Notes under the pieces: generated by a model | Told to the model about the DNA's origin: nothing | The model's input: only the letters and a program-made list of their open reading frames with translations | The model's database searches: none | Position numbers and translations under genes: made by a program | In this document: in pieces, positions 56,542 through 64,000 of the stretch | Layout: each line of letters starts with the position of its first letter | Position numbering within the stretch: position 1 is the first letter of the stretch | From: Solirubrobacterales bacterium | Lineage (GTDB): Bacteria > Actinomycetota > Thermoleophilia > Solirubrobacterales > 70-9 | Reading direction: 5' to 3' | NCBI GenBank assembly: GCA_025450195.1 | Contig: JANWHW010000015.1 | Span: 1 to 64,000, forward strand | DNA: 64,000 nt

Positions 56542-57485
56542 CTACTCGGGTCCAAGAGGAGCTTGCCAGACGTGCGGCGACCGACCAGATCTTCGTGCGC
56601 ACGCGCAGCATCCGAAAGTGGATAGACACCGCCAACTGTCACCTCGAGCTCCCCGGTGGCAACGGCCCCGAACAGCTCGGCGATCATCGGTGCCGCTACC
56701 TCACGGCGCAGCAGCAGATGAACGAGCCAAAAGCCGATCACCGACTTGGACCCGCGCAGCAGAGCCGCGGTGGAAACCTCGCGCTGTTCGCGGGAGGCGA
56801 TCCCGAAGACGACCATCCTCCCCAGCGGCGCCAGCGCGGAGAGCTCGGCGTCGAAGGCGTCGCCACCGCTCATGTGGAGGACCGCATCGACGCGCTCACC
56901 GTCGTTCGCGGCCAGGATCTCCTCCTTGAGGTCCTCGCTGCGGGAGTCGACTGTGGCGTCTGCCCCAAGACGCTCGACCAAGGCCCGCTTCTCCTCGCTG
57001 GAGGCGAGACCGATCACCTTCGCGCCGGCTCGCTTCGCCAGCTGCACCGACAACGATCCGGTCCCTCCGGCGGCGGCCTCGATGAGGATCGTCTCTCCGG
57101 CCTCAATCCGCGCACAGCGGCGCACAAGCGCCATCGCCGTCAGGCCCTGCAGGAGCAGCGCCGCCGCTCGGTCGTCGTCGACCTCGTCGGGAACCGGGAC
57201 CAGCCAGCTCTCAGAAACCGCGACCTTCTGCGCGTAGCCGCCGGAACCTAGGATCGCCGCCACCCGGCGCCCGTCCGGCGTCCTCCCGCTCACCTCGGCA
57301 CCGGGGATGAGGGGCAGCGCCTGCTCGGCCAGGTAGTCGTTGCGGGTCGCGTGCGTGTCGGCGAAGTTGATCCCACTGCGGGCGACGTCGACTATGACCT
57401 CGCCCTCGCCCGGCTCGGGATCGGGCAGCTCGAGGTGCCGGAGCACCTCCGGCCCACCGAACTCCTCTATCTGGACAGCCTTCAT
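56538..57485 (-). CDS. Zinc-type alcohol dehydrogenase/quinone oxidoreductase family protein
   Basis: MKAVQIEEFGGPEVLRHLELPDPEPGEGEV, ETILIEAAAGGTGSLSVQLAKRAGAKVIGLAS. Confidence 0.94.
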   Translation of the reverse strand: MKAVQIEEFGGPEVLRHLELPDPEPGEGEVIVDVARSGINFADTHATRNDYLAEQALPLIPGAEVSGRTPDGRRVAAILGSGGYAQKVAVSESWLVPVPDEVDDDRAAALLLQGLTAMALVRRCARIEAGETILIEAAAGGTGSLSVQLAKRAGAKVIGLASSEEKRALVERLGADATVDSRSEDLKEEILAANDGERVDAVLHMSGGDAFDAELSALAPLGRMVVFGIASREQREVSTAALLRGSKSVIGFWLVHLLLRREVAAPMIAELFGAVATGELEVTVGGVYPLSDAARAHEDLVGRRTSGKLLLDPSS

Positions 57486-57619
57486 GGCGTGCTAGAGGCG
57501 GGGAGCAACCCGGAGCGGGTTTGGAGAAGATGGCTTCGGGCCGGCAGCCACAGCCCGACAGATGGCGCAGTTCGTGAGTCTTTGTTCACGAGGGCGATCC
57601 TACGGATACTGTTCGCGGT

Positions 57620-58549
57620 GTGTCGCTGACTGTTGTCGGATCCATTGCTTTCGACTCTGTCCGCACCCCGTTTGGGGAGCGCGATCGGATGCTCGGCGGG
57701 GCCGCCGTCCATTTCTCCCTCGCCGCCAGCTTCTTCACCGAGGTGCGGCCGGTGGGACCCGTTGGGGACGACTTCGGGGCCGCCGAGTTCGAGGTGCTGG
57801 AGAGACGTGGGGTGCTGACCGACGACATCGAGCGCGTCGAGGGGGGGAAGTCCTTCTTCTGGCGGGGACGCTACGAGTACGACCTCAACGTCGCCCACAC
57901 CGAGGACACGCAGCTCGGCGTCTTCGGCGAGTTCGAGCCTAAGCTCTCAACCGCATCGCGGGACGCCGACGTCCTCTTCCTCGCAAACATCCAGCCCGAC
58001 CTGCAGCAAAAGGTCCGCGCCCAGTGCGCGGGGGCCCGCTTCTGCGGCCTGGACTCGATGAACCTCTGGATCGACACCGCCAAGGACTCCCTGCTGGCGG
58101 CGATCGCCGAGGTCGAGTGCGTGATCCTCAACGATGCGGAGATTCGCCAGCTGACCGGCGAGCCCAACCTGGCACGAGCCGCTCGCGCGGTTATGGACAT
58201 GGGCCCCCAGGCAGTCGTCGCCAAGCAGGGCGAGTACGGAGCGGCGCTCTTCACCAAGGAGGGCTTCTTTGCGCTGCCCGGCTTTCCGCTCGAGGACGTG
58301 CGGGATCCAACCGGCGCCGGAGACAGCTTCGCGGGTGGCTTCCTCGGCTACCTCGACAGCCACGATGGCGAGCTGGACGAGATGAGCCTGCGTCGGGCAA
58401 TGGGCTACGGCACGGTGCTGGCCTCTTTCAACGTCGAGGAGTTCGGCACGGAGCGGGTCGCCGGCCTCAGCCGCGAGGAGATCGACGAGCGCCTCGGGAC
58501 GCTGCGCAAGATGACGCAGTTCGAGGAGCTGCCGGCAGTCGCCGAGTAG
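57620..58549 (+). CDS. PfkB-family carbohydrate kinase
   Basis: MLGGAAVHFSLAASFF, DPTGAGDSFAGGFLGYL. Confidence 0.92.
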   Translation: MSLTVVGSIAFDSVRTPFGERDRMLGGAAVHFSLAASFFTEVRPVGPVGDDFGAAEFEVLERRGVLTDDIERVEGGKSFFWRGRYEYDLNVAHTEDTQLGVFGEFEPKLSTASRDADVLFLANIQPDLQQKVRAQCAGARFCGLDSMNLWIDTAKDSLLAAIAEVECVILNDAEIRQLTGEPNLARAARAVMDMGPQAVVAKQGEYGAALFTKEGFFALPGFPLEDVRDPTGAGDSFAGGFLGYLDSHDGELDEMSLRRAMGYGTVLASFNVEEFGTERVAGLSREEIDERLGTLRKMTQFEELPAVAE

Positions 58550-58638
58550 CGCCTCCGGCTTCTCCGAAGAATCACAGCCCGCGCAAGCCAAGCTGCGATA
58601 CTGGCGACTCCGTCGCAACCCGAGCTCGAGGAGGGGTG

Positions 58639-60039
<1,401 letters not shown>

Positions 60040-60056
60040 GTGGCCGATTCCATCTA

Positions 60057-60398
60057 GTGGCGGCCTGGAAGCTGACGGTCCGGCATGGGTCGGATGTCGA
60101 TAGCGCGTCGTTCGACGATCTCGCGGAGGCGATGGCGGAGATGAGGCGACGGGCGTTGGCAATCCGAGCGGAGGGACCGGTGCCAACCGCCTCGATGCTG
60201 CGCGAGTTCAAGCCGGAGGACCAGGTCCACGCGCGCTTGCAGCTGACGGGGAGAGGCCTGGTGCGAAAGCCGGTCGCGGGGATAGACGTGCGCGGCAACG
60301 GAGAGCTCGTCCCGTTCCGAGGCGGAATCCGGCGGGAGGAGCTGGACCCAAGCCATCACGACACGCCTTTCGACATCGTCCGGGAGACTCTGGAATAA
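60057..60398 (+). CDS. Small hypothetical protein
   Basis: VAAWKLTVRHGSDVDSASFDDLAEAMAEMRRRAL; GTG start proposed downstream of the citrate synthase stop. Confidence 0.6.
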   Translation: MAAWKLTVRHGSDVDSASFDDLAEAMAEMRRRALAIRAEGPVPTASMLREFKPEDQVHARLQLTGRGLVRKPVAGIDVRGNGELVPFRGGIRREELDPSHHDTPFDIVRETLE

Positions 60399-60448
60399 CT
60401 GAGCTGGGCGCTTTCCTCTCGTATGCGAGAGCAAGTCGCCCAGAACCG

Positions 60449-60787
60449 ATGAGCGAAGCCGAAGCAGAGATCCCAAAGGGCAGCTACGCCGCGGGTCGCC
60501 GTGTGAAGCTGCCGACGGGCGCCGAAGCGCCGTACACCGTTTTCATCAACGGCGTGGAGCAGCGCCAAGGAGCGGACTACAACCTCCACGCCGGAGAGAT
60601 CGTCTTCACCCGCCAGATCGTCAAGGAGAGGGTCGGCGCCGGTCGCTGGCTGGCCATGTACCTGGGGCTGTTCGGCACCTACCGCAAGGACGAGACGGTC
60701 GACCTCCAGTTCCGTCGCGCGGGCAAGGTCGAGCTGCTCTCCGATCTGCGGGTCGAGCCCGACGCTAGGCGCGACGTCGGTCGCTAG
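60449..60787 (+). CDS. Small hypothetical protein
   Basis: PYTVFINGVEQRQGADYNLHAGEIVFTRQIVKERVGAGRWLAMYLGLFGTYRKDETVDLQF. Confidence 0.72.
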   Translation: MSEAEAEIPKGSYAAGRRVKLPTGAEAPYTVFINGVEQRQGADYNLHAGEIVFTRQIVKERVGAGRWLAMYLGLFGTYRKDETVDLQFRRAGKVELLSDLRVEPDARRDVGR

Positions 60788-61755
60788 TTGAAGACGTAGA
60801 GCAGCAGGAAGGCGACGGTCACGAAGGCGGCGCCGGCGGCGATCATCCCCTTGTCTTTGGAGACCATGGCGGCGATGGAACGGTCATCGGAGCGGTCGTA
60901 GATCAGGTAGAGGTAGCGGAAGATGCCGTAGACCATCGGTGGGATCGTCCACATCATCTCGCTGCCGACAATCGGCGAGTTGACCGCGTAGATCGAGTAG
61001 CTGATCACGGTCCCGGTGGTGACCATGGCGACCATCTGGTCGAGGAAGGGCAGCGAGTAGTGCTCGAGGACCGGGCGGCTGCTGGTGCCCTCGTGCAACT
61101 CGGAGACCGCCTCCTGGCGGCGCTTGGTGAAGCCGAGGAAGAGAGCGATCATGCCGGTGCAGAGAAGCAGCCATTCCGAGGCGTGGGCGTCGACGGCGCT
61201 GGCACCGGCCGCCACTCTGAGGATGAAAAGACCGGCCAGCACCATCACATCGACGATCACGATCTGCTTGAGCCCGAGGCTGTAGGCGACCTGGGCGATC
61301 CCGTAACCGACCACCATCAGGCCGACCTCCCAGTTGACGGTGGCGAAAGCGAGCCCGACTGCGCCAATCGCCAGCAGTGGGGCAATCGTCATCGCCGCCC
61401 GCTCCGACAGCTCGCCTGCTGCCAGCGGCCGGAAGCGCTTCTTGGGGTGCATGCGATCGAGCTCTACGTCGACCAGGTCGTTGACGTAGTAACCGGCACT
61501 GGAGATCCCGCAAAAGGCGATGAAGGCGAGGGTCGCCTCCAGCACCGCGCTGGGATCGTTGAACTTGCCCGAGAACAGCAGGCCTGCGAAGACGAAGACG
61601 TTCTTGATCCACTCCTGCGGACGCCCCGTCTTGATTGCCGCTCGCAGCGGGGAGCGTCGCGGCAGCACGGACTCGTCCGCAGATGCGTCAGCGTGTCCGG
61701 CTGGGACCGTCGGCTGTTCCGAAGTGATCGTTTCCATCTCGAACGAGGCGAGCAC
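60784..61755 (-). CDS. UbiA-family prenyltransferase, decaprenyl-phosphate phosphoribosyltransferase-like
   Basis: RPQEWIKNVFVFAGLLFSGKFNDPSAV, AGYYVNDLVDVELDRMHPKKRFRPLAAGELS. Confidence 0.88.
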   Translation of the reverse strand: MLASFEMETITSEQPTVPAGHADASADESVLPRRSPLRAAIKTGRPQEWIKNVFVFAGLLFSGKFNDPSAVLEATLAFIAFCGISSAGYYVNDLVDVELDRMHPKKRFRPLAAGELSERAAMTIAPLLAIGAVGLAFATVNWEVGLMVVGYGIAQVAYSLGLKQIVIVDVMVLAGLFILRVAAGASAVDAHASEWLLLCTGMIALFLGFTKRRQEAVSELHEGTSSRPVLEHYSLPFLDQMVAMVTTGTVISYSIYAVNSPIVGSEMMWTIPPMVYGIFRYLYLIYDRSDDRSIAAMVSKDKGMIAAGAAFVTVAFLLLYVFN

Positions 61756-61874
61756 AAGCCGCCTGACTGGGCCAAACTGGTCGCGACAGGGTAGCGCCGT
61801 TGGCCGTCAGTCCTTTCCGCCGTTACCGCCCGGGCAGCTTCAGGCATCAACGATGGGTGGCGGGTGAGCTGGGC

Positions 61875-63479
61875 TCAGGCCGGATCGATCAGAACGCCCG
61901 GGTTGAGTAACCCGGCGGGGTCCAGCTCCGCCTTGGCGGCACGCAAGCCGGCGGCGAAGGGTGCGGGCCGCTGCTGGTCATACCAGGGACGATGGTCGCG
62001 GCCTACTGCGTGGTGATGGGTGATCGTGCCGCCGCCCTCGATCACGGCCTCGGAGGCCGCCGCCTTGATCTCGTCCCACTGCTCGACCTCGCCGCCTCGC
62101 ACCGCCGGCGCCATCACCGTGATGTAGGGGGCAGGCCCATCGGGATAGACATGGGTGAAGCGACAGCTGACCCGCGGGGCGCCGGGCCCCTCAGTGGGGG
62201 CGTCGCAGACCTCGGCGATCTTGGCCCGTACCGCTTCCATCGCGTTCGCATGGAACCCCTCGAAACGGTCCCAGGTGATCGCGGTCTCGAAGGTCTCCGA
62301 CAGAACGCCACAAGCAACGAAGGTGTCGCGCAGATAGGGCGCCAAGAGAAAGGCGTTACGCCAAGTGCCAACGGCGTCGGAGCCCTTGCCACCTCCTCGA
62401 ACCTCACCAGGGGCACCACCATGCTCGCGGGCGATCTCCAGCGCCAGCTCCATCGGCGCGTCGACCGGGTGATGCGCCGACTCGAACCCCAGCACCAAGA
62501 GGCTGCTCTCCCCCGACCCCGCCCCGGTAGTGGCGGCCTCCAACGCATCGAGCAGGCGGCAGTTCGAGGGATATAGGCTCGATTGAGATATCTCACGGAC
62601 CGCGGCGGCGGCGGCGAGGAAATCTCCGAACTCAACGCCGCAGGACGCCTTGAACTCCGGGCGGGGACGCACCCGGACCCAGGCCTCGGCGATCACCCCG
62701 AGGATGCCCTCGGAGCCGATCAGCATCCGGTCGGGCGAGGGTCCGGCGCCGGACCCCGGCAATCGGCGGCTCTCCCAGGTGCCCCGCGGGGTGATCGCCC
62801 GCACCGACTCGACCAGGTCGTCGATGTGGGTGTAGAGCGTGGCGAAATGACCGCCGGCACGGGTCGCCACCCAGCCGCCAAGCGTCGAATACTCAAAGGA
62901 CTGCGGGAAGTGGCGCAGGGTTAGCCCCTGCTCGCGCAGCTGATCCTCCAGCCGGGGACCGGTGGCTCCCGCCTGGATGCGGGCAGCCAGCGACTTCGCA
63001 TCGACCTCCAGCACCCGGTCCAGGCGCCGCAGGTCCAGGGATACGAATGGCCGCTCGCCGAGCCGCCCCTCGACCCCGCCGACGACGCTGGTCCCGCCGC
63101 CGAACGGAATCACCGCGGCGCCCTCCGCCTCACACCAATTGAGCACGACCTCGATCTCCGACTCGTCGCGGGGAAATGCGACGAGGTCGGGTGGGTTCTC
63201 GAACTGGCCTCGGAAGCCGCGCACCACATCCCGGTAGGCCTTACCCAGCGCACGGCTAACCCGCTCGTACTTCTGGTCAGAGAAGAGATCGCCTAAATCG
63301 GCCGGCGCCTTCAACCTGGAGGGCCGGATCTCAACCTGGTCCAGCGGCACCGGCTCCTCGGGCTCTCCCCCAAACCCCAACCGCTCCCTTATCCCAGTCG
63401 CAGCCTCTGCGAGCTCCTCCCGCGAGGGCGCCTGGTCCTCATACCCCCACCCCCAATGCTTCAGCCTCCGCCCGGTCAT
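61875..63479 (-). CDS. FAD-binding oxidoreductase, alkyldihydroxyacetonephosphate synthase (AGPS)-like
   Basis: LKHWGWGYEDQAPS N-terminus, VIPFGGGTSVVGGVEG, FPQSFEYSTLGGWVATRAGGHFATLYTHIDDLV, TITHHHAVGRDHRPWYDQQRP. Confidence 0.87.
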   Translation of the reverse strand: MTGRRLKHWGWGYEDQAPSREELAEAATGIRERLGFGGEPEEPVPLDQVEIRPSRLKAPADLGDLFSDQKYERVSRALGKAYRDVVRGFRGQFENPPDLVAFPRDESEIEVVLNWCEAEGAAVIPFGGGTSVVGGVEGRLGERPFVSLDLRRLDRVLEVDAKSLAARIQAGATGPRLEDQLREQGLTLRHFPQSFEYSTLGGWVATRAGGHFATLYTHIDDLVESVRAITPRGTWESRRLPGSGAGPSPDRMLIGSEGILGVIAEAWVRVRPRPEFKASCGVEFGDFLAAAAAVREISQSSLYPSNCRLLDALEAATTGAGSGESSLLVLGFESAHHPVDAPMELALEIAREHGGAPGEVRGGGKGSDAVGTWRNAFLLAPYLRDTFVACGVLSETFETAITWDRFEGFHANAMEAVRAKIAEVCDAPTEGPGAPRVSCRFTHVYPDGPAPYITVMAPAVRGGEVEQWDEIKAAASEAVIEGGGTITHHHAVGRDHRPWYDQQRPAPFAAGLRAAKAELDPAGLLNPGVLIDPA

Positions 63480-63506
63480 CAACGAAGAATCGCAGGATTC
63501 AGTTCC

Positions 63507-63688
63507 GGCGGGTGTGGGCGGTTGGCGTGCAAGCGGGGTGGTCGTGGGGGCGTCGCAAGCCAAGTCGAGGGCCGCGGGTTGAGGAGTGAATGACAGAGCC
63601 ATTCACGACGAAAACTGTGGTCATCCGACGCCGGCATGCGGCGTCATCCAGGGCCCGCACCGACAAGCGGCGCCCGCCCACACCCGCC
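63507..63688. repeat. Structured inverted-repeat element upstream of the AGPS-like gene
   Basis: Terminal ggcgggtgtgggcg / cgcccacacccgcc (14/14) with two internal perfect hairpins: gtgaatg-acagagc-cattcac (63586-63606) and gacgccg-gcatg-cggcgtc (63627-63645). Confidence 0.65.
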
Positions 63689-64000
63689 TACCAGTGCACA
63701 CCTTTCATCAGGTGAGCGAAGGCAACGGCCTCGGTGGTGGGGGCGAGGTCAGGCGCCTCGTCCCCCTTCCCCTTGGCCGCCTGGGACTCGGGGAAGAGCC
63801 TGTAGGCGGTGCTGAGGACTTTGTCGCTGACCGTCGGCGCCACCAAGTAGAGCAACTCGCCGAAGGTGCCGAGTCGCGTCGCCACCTTCTTGGGCCGACC
63901 GGTCATCGCCCCCGCGATCATCTCCGCGGCCTCCTCCGGTGTGATCGCCGGGAACATGTCGTACATCCTGGTCGGGGCGATCATCGGGGTGCGAACGAGC
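63688..64000 (-). CDS. Short-chain dehydrogenase (SDR), C-terminal part; continues beyond window
   Basis: MIAPTRMYDMFPAITPEEAAEMIAGAMTGRPKKVATRLGTFGELLYLVAPTVSDKVLSTAYRLFPESQ resembles the C-terminus of acyl-CoA-reductase-type SDRs. Confidence 0.7.
   Translation of the reverse strand, partial: LVRTPMIAPTRMYDMFPAITPEEAAEMIAGAMTGRPKKVATRLGTFGELLYLVAPTVSDKVLSTAYRLFPESQAAKGKGDEAPDLAPTTEAVAFAHLMKGVHW

Noticed and set aside
61875-63479. DprE1 (decaprenylphosphoryl-ribose oxidase) suggested by the adjacent UbiA-family gene
   Set aside because: N-terminal HWGWGYED and C-terminal HHHAVGRDHR match AGPS-type enzymes better; arabinan-pathway assignment is not supported by sequence reading alone.

Overview
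High-GC bacterial chromosomal window, probably actinobacterial and possibly Thermoleophilia/Solirubrobacterales-like (taxon is inference from gene content). The left and middle parts are mostly housekeeping genes: the C-terminal part of a B12-dependent ribonucleotide reductase, a P450, a MacB/FtsX-type ABC exporter, msrB, serS, a complete 14-gene Complex I operon (nuoA-N) with one antisense gene inside it, and a tandem-domain ThyX-like protein. From 40 to 53 kb there is a cell-surface region: a frameshifted CrtA-like gene with a TetR regulator, a UPF0104-type flippase, a sulfotransferase translationally coupled to a GH26-like glycosidase, an acyltransferase, and a cluster of low-complexity 'stalk-head' proteins. 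Two of those proteins arose by a local tandem duplication that also copied the 3' end of a neighbouring acyl-CoA dehydrogenase gene. The most notable non-genic signal is a roughly 100-bp palindromic element. It is present once between convergent genes (6872-6974) and once, inverted, in frame inside nuoC (19096-19193). The core is nearly identical but the outer stem sequences differ while remaining paired. nuoJ carries a separate palindrome-rich 3' extension. Other non-coding signals are a 58-bp repeat located 9-10 nt before two unrelated start codons, paired TetR-type operators, a 180-bp structured inverted-repeat element at the right edge, and several hairpin terminators. I saw no CRISPR array, rRNA, convincing tRNA, transposase or prophage. 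All homology calls come from reading the translations; no database search was run.
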